Source: Mesorhizobium metallidurans STM 2683 (GTDB taxonomy: Bacteria > Pseudomonadota > Alphaproteobacteria > Rhizobiales > Rhizobiaceae). Taken from it: DNA of 64,000 bases. The stretch spans positions 1 through 64,000 of the forward strand of contig NZ_CAUM01000011.1 of assembly GCF_000350085.1 (NCBI RefSeq), written 5' to 3'. Every line of letters begins with the position of its first letter. Position 1 is the stretch's first letter. Position numbers and translations under genes: made by a program. Under the pieces are notes generated by a model, which saw nothing but the letters and a program-made list of their open reading frames with translations, did no database searches and was not told the DNA's origin. Positions 15,760-25,862 of the stretch are shown here, one piece after another.

Positions 15760-17193
15760 CTACTCCGCCGCCTCGTACCCCGCGATGCCCTTGATCTCGA
15801 GGAAATCCTCCAGCCCATATTCGGCGTATTCGCGGCCGTTGCCGGACTGCTTGTAGCCGCCGAAGGGCAGACTGGCGTCCCACTGGGGATAGTTGATGTA
15901 GACGTTGCCGGAGCGCATGCGGGCTGCCACGTCGCGGGCCTTCTGGATGTCCTTGGCCTGGATGTAGGAGGCCAGGCCGTAGACGGTGTCGTTGGCCTGC
16001 TCGATCGCCTGCTCGACGCTGTCGTAGGGCAGGATCGCCAGCACCGGCCCGAATATCTCTTCCCTGGCGATGCGCATGTCGTGGGTGACGTCGGCGAAGA
16101 CGGTCGGCCTGATGTAGTAGCCGCGGTTGAGTTCGGCGGGGCGGCCGGGGCCGCCGATCACCAGAGTGGCGCCTTCGTCGATGCCGCTCTGGATCAGGTC
16201 CTGGATCTTGTCGAACTGGATCTGGCTGACCACCGGGCCAAGCTTCGAACCGGCCGCGTCGGCCGGGCCGACGGTGAACTTTTCCGCCGCCGCCTTGGCA
16301 TAGCCGGCCGCCTCGTCGTGGCGGTCGCGCGGCACGAACATGCGCGTCGGCGCGTTGCAGGACTGGCCGCTGTTGCTGAAGCAGCCGGCGACGCCCTTGC
16401 TGACGGCGGTCGACAGGTCGACATCCGGGAATAATATGTTGGCCGACTTGCCGCCGAGTTCCTGATGCACACGCTTGACCGTGTCGGCGGCGGTCTTGGC
16501 TACCAGTATACCGGCGCGGGTCGAGCCGGTGAACGACATCATGTCGACATCGGGATGGCTGGACAGCGCCTGGCCGACGGTCGGGCCATCGCCGTTGACG
16601 AGGTTGAAGACGCCCTTGGGAACGCCGGCCTCGTCCAAAATCTCGGCAAAGATGATGGCGTCGAGCGGCGCGATCTCGCTCGGCTTCAGCACCATGGTGC
16701 AGCCGGCCGCAAGTGCCGGACCGACCTTGCAGGTGATCTGGTTGAGCGGCCAGTTCCACGGCGTGATCAGGCCGACGACGCCGATCGGCTCCTTGACCAC
16801 GAGATGGTGGCCTTTCACGTGGCGGAATTCGAAACGCTTCAGCACTTGCGCCATCTTCTGCAGATGCGCGAGGCCGATACCGACCTGGCTGTCCAGCGCC
16901 ATCTGGCGCGGCGCGCCCATTTCGCGCGACACGGCCAGCGCCAGATCGGCGCTGCGCTTCTTGTAGACCGCGATGATGCGGTTGAGGAGATCAAGCCGCT
17001 CGGCGACTTCCGTAAACCCGAACGTGTTGAAGGCACGCCTGGCGGCGGCAACCGCCTTGTCGACATCGGCCTTGGTGCCGAGCGAGATCTGGGCGAAGGA
17101 ATCTTCGTTGGACGGATCGATGACGTCGAAACTGTTCGGCACGACCGGATCCACCCAGGCGCCGTCGATATAGAACTGCAGATTGTGTGACAT
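15760..17193 (-). CDS. Aldehyde dehydrogenase family protein
   Basis: A 477-aa NAD(P)-dependent aldehyde dehydrogenase. Motifs in order: TPWNWPLNQI near residue 150, FTGSTRAG near 230, the general base in QELGGKSA near 252, the catalytic cysteine in SGQSCNAPTR near 286, and EEIFGPV near 385. It resembles the ALDH subgroup annotated as 3-succinoylsemialdehyde-pyridine or generic betaine/phenylacetaldehyde dehydrogenases; substrate cannot be fixed. It begins MSHNLQFYIDGAWV at the ATG 17193. The neighbouring choline locus might hint at betaine aldehyde, but it is on the opposite strand and not in an operon with it. Confidence 0.85.
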   Translation of the reverse strand: MSHNLQFYIDGAWVDPVVPNSFDVIDPSNEDSFAQISLGTKADVDKAVAAARRAFNTFGFTEVAERLDLLNRIIAVYKKRSADLALAVSREMGAPRQMALDSQVGIGLAHLQKMAQVLKRFEFRHVKGHHLVVKEPIGVVGLITPWNWPLNQITCKVGPALAAGCTMVLKPSEIAPLDAIIFAEILDEAGVPKGVFNLVNGDGPTVGQALSSHPDVDMMSFTGSTRAGILVAKTAADTVKRVHQELGGKSANILFPDVDLSTAVSKGVAGCFSNSGQSCNAPTRMFVPRDRHDEAAGYAKAAAEKFTVGPADAAGSKLGPVVSQIQFDKIQDLIQSGIDEGATLVIGGPGRPAELNRGYYIRPTVFADVTHDMRIAREEIFGPVLAILPYDSVEQAIEQANDTVYGLASYIQAKDIQKARDVAARMRSGNVYINYPQWDASLPFGGYKQSGNGREYAEYGLEDFLEIKGIAGYEAAE

Positions 17194-17393
17194 GGTTTCT
17201 CTCCTTCGGTCCGCCGAAGTTCTCAGATGTGATGAGGTTGGTCGTCGTATCGTGTCAGAGATAACGATGCGCCAAGGACGATGTCAAACGCAAGTGCCGG
17301 CGATTGAGCCAGTGCGCCGGACCGGTCAATCGCGCCGGCCGGGCGACCCTCTCAGGAACCTGATCCGGCCCGGGCACGTTGTAAACGTTGCCC

Positions 17394-17924
17394 ATGCAAC
17401 AAGTCTTCGAAGAATTCGGTCATCCGACATATGTCCCATTTGCGGTTATTGCGGCGAGGCTGCTGCTGGCGGCGGTCTTCGGCGCCGCAATCGGGTTCGA
17501 ACGCGAGTGGCGCAATCGGCCCGCCGGGCTGCGCACCCATATCCTGGTCTGCGTGGCGGCGGCCACCTTTGCCATTTTGACGATCGAGATCGTCCACGCA
17601 CCGATGTTCACGCAGGACTCGGTGAAGGTCGACCCAATTCGCGTTGTCGAAGCGGTTACCGCCGGCGTTGCCTTCCTTGCTGCCGGCGCCATCATGTTTT
17701 CGAGAGGCGAGATCCACGGGCTCACCACCGGCGCCGGCATGTGGCTGGCCGGTGCCATTGGCGTCGCCTGCGGGCTCGGCCTGTGGCAGGTGGCCGCGTT
17801 CGGCACGCTGCTGGTGCTGGTGGCGGAGGGGCTTCTCTACAGCTTTGTGGCCAAGTCCGGGATCGGTGATGGACAGGGAAAGCCGAAGTCGAATGACGAT
17901 GTGGCCAAGCAGCGCAAGGGCTGA
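17394..17924 (+). CDS. MgtC/SapB family membrane protein
   Basis: A 176-aa membrane protein with four to five helices. The first cytoplasmic loop carries the MgtC signature GFEREWRNRPAGLRTH (residues about 35-50), followed by AGVAFLAAGAIMF and TTGAGMWLAGAIGVACGLG. MgtC proteins affect magnesium homeostasis, ATP-synthase activity and survival in acidic or intracellular conditions in other bacteria. The ATG at 17394 is preferred to a TTG two codons earlier. The tail after residue 155 is short and hydrophilic. It is a lone gene between a divergent aldehyde dehydrogenase and convergent betI. Confidence 0.85.
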   Translation: MQQVFEEFGHPTYVPFAVIAARLLLAAVFGAAIGFEREWRNRPAGLRTHILVCVAAATFAILTIEIVHAPMFTQDSVKVDPIRVVEAVTAGVAFLAAGAIMFSRGEIHGLTTGAGMWLAGAIGVACGLGLWQVAAFGTLLVLVAEGLLYSFVAKSGIGDGQGKPKSNDDVAKQRKG

Positions 17925-17976
17925 CGAGCAGCGAAGGCCAGTTGGATCATGTCTCCCGATCGTCGGTGGTCATTGC

Positions 17977-18639
17977 CTATCTTTCGTCGATGATCGCCCG
18001 AGTCGCCTGCTGAGGTTCCCGCTCCGTCGGGCGGCGCAGCAGTTGCTCCTCCCCGTTGTTTAGCAAAGAGCGGATACCGCTGAGCACCAGGGTGATGGCT
18101 TCGTCGCGTCCGACATCGTCGGTCGCCGCCTTGCGCAGCCAAAGTCCATCGATCAGGGCAGCGATGACAAGGCTCGCGTGGCGAAGGCGTGTCGCATCGA
18201 ACATCCCGTCAAACACCGAAGCCAGATTCGAGCGCAGCCGCTGGTAAAACAATCGCTGGAGCCGGGCATATTGCGGGTTTACGCCTGCCTCGGCGCAGAC
18301 CGACAGCCAGGCGTTGGCGATGGGGCGGGTGAAAGCCGAGGCGGGAAAGTTTCCTTCGACGATCGCCTCCAACCGCGCCCAGGCGGTCCGTGCCGCGCGC
18401 AGCCGCGCGATGACATCTTCCATCAGCAGGCGGTTGTTGTAGCGCACCATGCCGAACAGAACCTCGTCCTTGCCCTTGAAATAATAGGCAAGAATGCCGG
18501 GCGACATGCCGGCCTCGCGGCATATGCGGGCCGAGGTCATGCCTTGCAGCCCGTTTTCGAGGAACACACGGTGCGCGGCCGCGATCAGCTCGATGCGCCG
18601 GATGTCCTCGATTTTCGTTCGCTTGCGTTGAGTCGCCAT
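17977..18639 (-). CDS. betI: TetR-family repressor, BetI type
   Basis: A 220-aa regulator. The N-terminal TetR helix-turn-helix is clear (IELIAAAHRVFLENGLQGMTSARICREAGMSPGILAYYFKGKDEVL). The C-terminal half resembles BetI, the choline-responsive repressor, with FTRPIANAWLSVCAEAG near residue 105 and LVIAALIDGLWLR near 165. The ATG at 18639 starts MATQRKRTKIEDIRR; five more codons are open upstream. It is divergent from choX with an inverted repeat between them, and choX encodes a choline-type binding protein, supporting a choline-responsive local repressor. Confidence 0.8.
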   Translation of the reverse strand: MATQRKRTKIEDIRRIELIAAAHRVFLENGLQGMTSARICREAGMSPGILAYYFKGKDEVLFGMVRYNNRLLMEDVIARLRAARTAWARLEAIVEGNFPASAFTRPIANAWLSVCAEAGVNPQYARLQRLFYQRLRSNLASVFDGMFDATRLRHASLVIAALIDGLWLRKAATDDVGRDEAITLVLSGIRSLLNNGEEQLLRRPTEREPQQATRAIIDER

Positions 18640-18663
18640 TCGCCTTTCTAGCAAATAAGAGTT

Positions 18664-18679
18664 TTGTATTCATATACAA
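18664..18679. promoter_or_regulatory. Inverted repeat, candidate BetI operator
   Basis: Perfect dyad TTGTAT-TCAT-ATACAA in an AT-rich patch between divergent betI and choX, 25 bases from the betI start and about 80 from the choX start. The position suits autoregulation and control of choX. Confidence 0.5.
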
Positions 18680-18757
18680 GATTCTATATTGACATACAGC
18701 GAGAAGGCCATAGCGTCGACGGGCAAGCCGTCTCACGGAGAAAACTGGGGAACAAAA

Positions 18758-19687
18758 ATGCGCACCGCTGTCGTATTTGCCTTGCTTTCGGGCCTCGTCG
18801 TTTCGCCCGCCATGGCCGCCGATGCGGCACAATGCCAGAAGGTCCGCATGGCGGATCTCGGCTGGACCGACATCGCGCTGACCAACACCACCGCCGAGGT
18901 GATCCTCGACGCTCTGGGATATGACGCCTCACAGACCCTGCTCGGCCTTGGCGTTGCCTATTCGGCGCTGAAGGAGAACGACATGGATGTCTTTCTGGGC
19001 AATTGGCGGCCGGTCCAGGACGAGGAATACAAATCCTATTTCGATGAGGGATCGGTCGAAGTCCTGGGCGTGAACCTGGAGGGCGCCAAATACACGCTTG
19101 CCGTTCCGCAATATGTTGCGGACCAGGGCGTCAAAAGCTTCGATGATCTCGCTGCCCACGCCGACAAGTTCGGCGGCAAGATCTACGGCATCGAGGCGGG
19201 TTCGAACAAGCCGCTGCTCGACATGGTGGCAGCCAACCGGCACGGACTGGGCGACTGGCAGATTATCGAGTCCAGCGAGGCAGCAATGCTGACGCAGGTC
19301 TCAAATTCCATGGCGGACAAGGACTGGGTCGTGTTCCTCGGTTGGGAACCGCATCCGATGAATCTCGACTACAAGATAAGCTACCTGTCGGGCGGCGACG
19401 TCGAGTTCGGGCCGAATTTCGGCGGCGCCACTGTCCGCACCATCGCCCGCAAGGGCTTTTCGGCGGAATGCCCCAACGCGGCCAAGCTGTTCGCCAATCT
19501 GGCATTCGATCTCACTTATGAAAACCATGGCATGCGGATGATCCTGGGCGAGGGAAAATCCGCCGACGAAGCCGCCCGCGAGATGATCAAGCGCAACCCG
19601 GACAAGCTGGCGAAATGGCTGGACGGCGTCTCGACCCTTGACGGTCAGCCGGGCTTGGCGGCCGTGAAAAGCGCCCTGGGCCTGTAA
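18758..19687 (+). CDS. choX: Choline ABC transporter substrate-binding protein
   Basis: A 309-aa periplasmic binding protein of the OpuAC/ProX type. A signal peptide with an Ala-x-Ala site (SPAMAADAAQ) covers the first 21 or so residues. The start is ATG 18758 with GGGGA just upstream. Residues corresponding to the aromatic choline box of Sinorhizobium ChoX are all present: Trp and Asp in GWTDIA, Trp in GNWRP, Tyr in AKYTLAVP, Asn in EAGSNKP and Trp in LGWEPHPMN. No choW permease or choV ATPase follows; the next gene is an alcohol dehydrogenase starting on the base after the choX stop. Uptake would need components elsewhere. Confidence 0.88.
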   Translation: MRTAVVFALLSGLVVSPAMAADAAQCQKVRMADLGWTDIALTNTTAEVILDALGYDASQTLLGLGVAYSALKENDMDVFLGNWRPVQDEEYKSYFDEGSVEVLGVNLEGAKYTLAVPQYVADQGVKSFDDLAAHADKFGGKIYGIEAGSNKPLLDMVAANRHGLGDWQIIESSEAAMLTQVSNSMADKDWVVFLGWEPHPMNLDYKISYLSGGDVEFGPNFGGATVRTIARKGFSAECPNAAKLFANLAFDLTYENHGMRMILGEGKSADEAAREMIKRNPDKLAKWLDGVSTLDGQPGLAAVKSALGL

Positions 19688-20761
19688 ATGAACCACACGA
19701 TGCTCGCAGCCGTGCTGGAATGCGCGGGCCAGCCGTTGCGCATTATGTCTGTGCCACGGCCGGAACCGGGTGCCGGAGAAATACTGGTTCGCCTGGAGGC
19801 GAGCGGCATCTGCCATACCGATGTGCATGTGTGGCAAGGGCATCTGCTGCCGGCGTCGGGCCGACAGCCAGAAATTCTCGGCCATGAGGGCGTTGGCCGG
19901 GTGGTGCAGGTGGGCGCCGGCGTCACAAGCTGGCGCCTCGGTGAGCGTGCCGGCATCGCGTGGCTTCACGATACATGCGGCCACTGCGATGAATGCCACT
20001 CCGAAATGGAGTCTTTCTGCCAGCACCAGCGGGCCCACGGCTTCGACGTCGCGGGCACTTTTGCCGAATACGTCGTTGCCGACGCAGGTTTTGCCGCGCG
20101 AATGCCGGATGAGGGCGATGCCGCAGTTTTGGCACCGTTAATGTGCGCGGGCCTGACCGCTTTCGGCGCCGTGAGGCGGGCGGAAATAGCCGCGGGAGAG
20201 ACCTGCGCCGTATTCGGCTGCGGCGGCTTGGGCCTCTACGCGGTCCAGATCGCCCGGCGGCTCGGTGCAACTGTCGTTGCCGTTGACACCGATGAAGCCA
20301 AGCTCAACCTTGCTGCTTCGCTTGGCGCCGAGCACACATTGCTGGCCTCGCCTGGCCTCGCCGATGACTGGCCGGCGAAATTGCGTGCCCATGTCTGCAT
20401 CAATTTTGCGCCGACACCGGCAACCTGGGATGCCATGATCGCGGCAATCCGTCCGCGTGGCAGGATCATCGCGGCGGCGATGGTCTCGCAACCGGTGCCC
20501 CTCAGCCAAGAGTGGCTTACCGCGAGCGGGGTCTGGATAACGGGCACCAGCGTGGGCACGCGAGCGCAGATGCAGGAACTGATGCAACTGCATGAGGCGC
20601 AGCCGTTCGAGGCACGGGTCGAGCGCGTCACGCTCGCCGAGGCGACCAGCGCACTGCACCTGCTGAAAGCCGGAAACGCCGAAGGGCGGCAGGCGATTGT
20701 CTTTGGAGCCGACAAACAGCTACCTTACCGCGAAAAGGTCGCGGCCGATAGCGAGGGCTGA
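19688..20761 (+). CDS. Zinc-dependent alcohol dehydrogenase
   Basis: A 357-aa medium-chain dehydrogenase. Catalytic zinc ligands are in ASGICHTDVH and GHEGVGRV; the structural-zinc cysteines are CGHCDECHSEMESFC (residues about 98-112). The NAD-binding turn is FGCGGLGLYAVQIAR near 178. It resembles AdhP/propanol-preferring dehydrogenases. Its ATG abuts the choX stop codon, so it is very probably cotranscribed with choX under BetI, an unusual pairing that could place it in oxidation of choline or a choline-derived alcohol (inference). An ATG four codons downstream is an alternative start. Confidence 0.83.
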   Translation: MNHTMLAAVLECAGQPLRIMSVPRPEPGAGEILVRLEASGICHTDVHVWQGHLLPASGRQPEILGHEGVGRVVQVGAGVTSWRLGERAGIAWLHDTCGHCDECHSEMESFCQHQRAHGFDVAGTFAEYVVADAGFAARMPDEGDAAVLAPLMCAGLTAFGAVRRAEIAAGETCAVFGCGGLGLYAVQIARRLGATVVAVDTDEAKLNLAASLGAEHTLLASPGLADDWPAKLRAHVCINFAPTPATWDAMIAAIRPRGRIIAAAMVSQPVPLSQEWLTASGVWITGTSVGTRAQMQELMQLHEAQPFEARVERVTLAEATSALHLLKAGNAEGRQAIVFGADKQLPYREKVAADSEG

Positions 20762-20829
20762 CCGTCCCTCGTTGGAGCTGGCCGAGCCTGCGCAGCGGCT
20801 AACGCGCCGCGCAGCCGGCGATTGCGCCT

Positions 20830-21480
20830 TCATCCGCCCGCTCTTCGCGCCGCGCCCATTCCCTCGATCACGAGCTTTACGCCAAGCGCGCCGACGACGG
20901 CGCCGGCGGCGCGGTCGATCCAGTGCTTGGCCCGTAGATAGATAGAGCGCGGTCTGCTGGACGAAAAGGCGAAAGCGACGATCGCGTACCAGACGAATTC
21001 GTTGCAGAAGAGCAGCGGCGGCAGGACGAGAAGCATCCACAGCGGCGGCGAGGCCGGCAGCATGGCCGCGAACATCGATGCATAGAAGATGGCGGTCTTC
21101 GGGTTGGCGAGCTGCACAAGAAGCGCCCGCATAAGCGCCTTCCGGAACGATCCCGGCCGCGCCGACGCGTCGCTGGTGATCTCGACCGGTTCGGTGGCGC
21201 CGCGCCAGATCCGGATGCCAATCCACAGAAGATACAGGCCGCCCGCGATGCGCAGCCCGATGTCGAGCCATGCGACCTGGACAAGAAGCGCGGTCAAGCC
21301 GGCGACGGCGATGGATGCGAAGATGAGGCCGCCGATACCCATGCCGATCGCGGCCGCGAGCCCGTCCATGCGCTCGCCTGAAATCGCGATGCGGGAGACG
21401 ACCACGAAACTCGGCCCCGGGCTCATCGCGCCAAGCAGAAAGACACCCAGTATGGAAAAGATCGTCAAGACTTCAGACAA
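20830..21480 (-). CDS. LysE/RhtB family amino-acid exporter
   Basis: A 216-aa inner-membrane exporter with about six helices. The LysE motif GAMSPGPSFVVV lies in the first helix-loop, with QLANPKTAIFYAS near residue 125. The start is set at the TTG 21480 because AGGAGA sits seven bases upstream (21491-21486), whereas the ATG at 21504 lies before that Shine-Dalgarno and would add odd residues. It exports amino acids or derivatives; the substrate is unknown. It is convergent with the alcohol dehydrogenase. Confidence 0.83.
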   Translation of the reverse strand: MSEVLTIFSILGVFLLGAMSPGPSFVVVSRIAISGERMDGLAAAIGMGIGGLIFASIAVAGLTALLVQVAWLDIGLRIAGGLYLLWIGIRIWRGATEPVEITSDASARPGSFRKALMRALLVQLANPKTAIFYASMFAAMLPASPPLWMLLVLPPLLFCNEFVWYAIVAFAFSSSRPRSIYLRAKHWIDRAAGAVVGALGVKLVIEGMGAARRAGG

Positions 21481-21625
21481 GGTTTCTCTCCTGATTCGAG
21501 GCATTGCGTAGGGATCGCCTGTGCTTCCAGGTCGCCGGATCGGTCATTGCCGACTTACCTCGATCCCGACGAAATATGACGGCTCATTCCAGCACGACAA
21601 GGTCGCCGTTTAAACAATGTAACAA

Positions 21626-22012
21626 TTGTTGTCCGTTCGCGCGACGGTTGCATCGTATAAGGCTGGCCTGAGTGCATCGCATAACCGTACCGCGCATGGC
21701 GGAACCGACACGAATGACAGTACGGCAAAGGCTTTTGCTTTCATGATCGCCGGCCTAGGTGGGCTGGCCGCATCGGCGATCTCGTTTTCGATGACGCTGT
21801 ACGAGGCTGCCCATCCGCCGAAAGTGCCTGTCATGCAAGCAGGCCAGCGGATCGATACCGGCCGCTGGTTCGTGACATTGCGGACGGCGCGCATCGGAAC
21901 CGTGCCGCCGACCGGCGTTAACGGGCGAACAGGCATCCGACGCCAAGTTCCGGAGCCCATGCGAGAGAACGGCTGTGTGAAACTCTTCACTGAAGGATTT
22001 CGTAAAGCATGA
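21626..22012 (+). pseudogene. Possible fragment of a small membrane protein
   Basis: An open frame of up to 128 codons. The middle looks coding: a single hydrophobic helix (MIAGLGGLAASAISF, from ATG 21743) followed by a periplasmic-looking stretch with AGQRIDTGRWFVTL. The first 39 and last 30 codons look random and arginine-rich, and no ribosome site was found. It may be the 5' portion of a larger conserved gene now truncated. Very uncertain. Confidence 0.3.
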
Positions 22013-22147
22013 TTGGACGGGTGCCATCAGGTCTGTTTGTGAACGCGCGGCAGCATGGGGCGCTGCGGCGGAACATGACTGACTGACGAGCGGGAAACTT
22101 TTCGCCGGCTGAAGCGTTACTTCTGCGGGCTGCATGGGCGGGCTTAC

Positions 22148-22405
22148 ATGGCATTCAAACGCAGTACGACGGATCATTTGTCCGATGATCCTATAATCCG
22201 CGGCGATATAGCAAACAGGGTTTCAACGGCGGTCCAGAGCAACGGAAATGCGCAACTTGGTGGAATGGGGACGGATCGTCCCGAGTTGCACAAGCAACTT
22301 GTCAAACCTGAACGGCCCCCTGCTTCATCTGTCAAAATAACCGTTTTCGTCGGTGCCTTTCTCGTCCTCGCGCTCGTGGTGCTTGGTTTCTTCGTTCTCT
22401 ACTGA
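22148..22405 (+). CDS. Hypothetical protein with C-terminal membrane anchor
   Basis: An 85-residue protein: a hydrophilic first 60 residues containing RGDIANRV and PELHKQLVKPE, then one C-terminal transmembrane helix (ITVFVGAFLVLALVVLGFF) ending almost at the stop. It is probably tail-anchored in the inner membrane. No recognised family. It lies upstream of and convergent with the tRNA gene. Confidence 0.5.
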   Translation: MAFKRSTTDHLSDDPIIRGDIANRVSTAVQSNGNAQLGGMGTDRPELHKQLVKPERPPASSVKITVFVGAFLVLALVVLGFFVLY

Positions 22406-22526
22406 TTGAGGGAGAGCGGCGGAGCATCCCGACGCAGCAGGTCTGCAACTTCCATGCAGCGCTGAAGTTTTCGAATTAACGATCTAGTGCGGGCCGCATA
22501 CTGAGATTGCCAATGGTGGGACTGTT

Positions 22527-22602
<76 letters not shown>

Positions 22603-22782
22603 ACTCCCGGCAGTCAACCGGCGCCGTTGCCGGCGAAGAGATCCGGCGCGGGTTCTAAACCGCGCCGTTAGTGCAGGCGGCTTCTAACCCCGCCTTCCCT
22701 TAATATCAAGCCTTCAAGAACCGCTTTTTCTCGACGGCGCAACGAAAGCCGGCGAATGCAGTTCGCACCCGCCTGGCCCGCA

Positions 22783-23175
22783 TCAAACTTCGTCGTCGTC
22801 GTCGCCGACGCCGATCATGTCGGCGACATCGTCGTCCTCTTCCTCTTCGTCGGCAAGGAAAGTGTCGTCCTCTTCGTCGCCGAGGTCGACATCGTCCTCG
22901 TCATCGCCAAGATCGGGAAGATCGTCGCCACTTTTCGCCTCGTCGTCCGCCTCTTCGAGCGAGACGACCTCGACGCCCTCTTCCTCCTCGGTGTCGACTT
23001 CCTTCTCGGCGACTTCCTCTTCCTCCTCGATGGCGGCGGCCTTGCCTTCCTCGAAATAGGAACGCGGATAAGTCTTGCCGGTATAGGGCGAGACAATCGG
23101 GTCCTTGTTCAGGTCATAGAATTTTCGACCCGTTTCCGGATCTATGCGTTTGGTGCCAAGTTCAGGTTTTGCCAC
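22783..23175 (-). CDS. FYDLN-acid (TIGR02300) family protein
   Basis: A 130-aa protein with a conserved N-terminal 45 residues (MAKPELGTKRIDPETGRKFYDLNKDPIVSPYTG region, containing the FYDLN motif), followed by a tail of almost pure Asp/Glu runs. This is the TIGR02300 family, known in alphaproteobacteria and of unknown role. It is divergent from aroA, a common rhizobial neighbourhood. Confidence 0.93.
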   Translation of the reverse strand: MAKPELGTKRIDPETGRKFYDLNKDPIVSPYTGKTYPRSYFEEGKAAAIEEEEEVAEKEVDTEEEEGVEVVSLEEADDEAKSGDDLPDLGDDEDDVDLGDEEDDTFLADEEEEDDDVADMIGVGDDDDEV

Positions 23176-23239
23176 AGCAAGCCTCGTAGATAAAAGGTTG
23201 GTCCCCTTAGCGGCAGTTTAAGGCGCTGTCAAAGCCTAA

Positions 23240-24727
<1,488 letters not shown>

Positions 24728-24775
24728 CAGTCGATGGCAATCGCAGACCTTCGAGATTGGGCGCCGACATCCTTC

Positions 24776-24962
24776 CCTTCGTCATCCTGGGGCGAAGCAA
24801 GGAGCGAAGCGACGCGGCGCAGACCCCAGGATCCATGCCGTGACGTCAAAGCGCCGCGACGGTGCAGAATTCTGATCCGCAGCATTCCTCGGCCAATGTC
24901 ACGGCATGGATCCCAGGGTCTTCGCTCCGCTACGCGTTCGCTGCGCCCTGGGATGACGAAGG
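24776..24962. repeat. Composite palindromic repeat between aroA and cmk
   Basis: The outer arms CCTTCGTCATCC and GGATGACGAAGG are inverted, and a second inner pair (CCATGCCGTGAC with GTCACGGCATGG) is also inverted. Each half contains its own stem, TCCTGGGG/CCCCAGGA in the left half and CCCAGGG/CCCTGGG in the right. The 187-base structure fills most of the intergenic space. Sequences of this type are dispersed between genes in many rhizobia (from memory). Confidence 0.75.
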
Positions 24963-25004
24963 CGCGAGGGCCTGTTGCCAAGCAGACGAGGCGTTGACCT
25001 ACCA

Positions 25005-25655
25005 ATGAGCCCGACCTTCACCATCGCCATCGACGGACCCGCCGGCGCCGGTAAGGGTACGCTCGCCCGCCGGCTCGCCGACCATTACCGGCTGAACCTG
25101 CTCGACACCGGCCTCACCTATCGCGCGGTGGCGCATGCGCTGCTACAGCTTGGCCTGCCACTCGACAATGTGTCGGCCGCCGAGACCGCGGCGCGGCAGG
25201 TCGACCTCAACAAGCTGGACCGCGCCATATTGTCGGCGCACGCGGTCGGCGAGGCTGCTTCGAAAGTCGCGGTGTTCCCAACGGTGCGGCGCATCCTGGT
25301 GGAAAAGCAGCGTGAGTTCGCCAAGGCGCCGCCTGGCGCCGTCCTCGACGGCCGCGACATCGGCACCGTGGTCTGCCCCGACGCCGACATCAAACTCTAT
25401 GTGACGGCGAGCGCCGAGGTGCGGGCGCGGCGGCGGCTGGCCGAGATCGAGAGCATCGGCGGCACCGCCAATTTCACCGAAATCCTCGCCGATATCCTGC
25501 GCCGCGACGAGCGCGACATGGGCCGCGCCGACTCGCCGCTGAAGCCGGCCGCCGACGCGCACTTGCTTGATACGTCCGAAATGGCTATAGAGGCCGCGTT
25601 TCTGGCGGCAAGAGCGATCATCGACGACGTTCTCGCCAAAAGAAACAACGCCTGA
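25005..25655 (+). CDS. cmk: Cytidylate kinase
   Basis: A 216-aa kinase converting CMP and dCMP to the diphosphates. The P-loop is GPAGAGKGT at residues 9-17; the family motifs [10 protein letters not shown] near 32, [13 protein letters not shown] near 120 and [16 protein letters not shown] near 165 are all present. The start at ATG 25005 gives the family N-terminus; a frame open from 24975 would add residues that fit nothing. It lies between aroA and rpsA, the standard order. Confidence 0.95.
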   Translation: MSPTFTIAIDGPAGAGKGTLARRLADHYRLNLLDTGLTYRAVAHALLQLGLPLDNVSAAETAARQVDLNKLDRAILSAHAVGEAASKVAVFPTVRRILVEKQREFAKAPPGAVLDGRDIGTVVCPDADIKLYVTASAEVRARRRLAEIESIGGTANFTEILADILRRDERDMGRADSPLKPAADAHLLDTSEMAIEAAFLAARAIIDDVLAKRNNA

Positions 25656-25862
25656 GCCGGGTTTTCCCGCTGTTGCCGATTGCCGGCGGCGCAAAAGATA
25701 CCCATATCGGGCACGAACCAGCCTGCCAGCATTCTTCATGCGCCGGAATTGCCGCTCAGGCGGCCAAGGGCTTTTTGGAAAGCCCGGAACGCCGGCAGGC
25801 CAACGCAACGCTAACCCACGGCGCCCGCCCCGCTTGAGATGCGGGGCATTCCAGGAGAAAAT

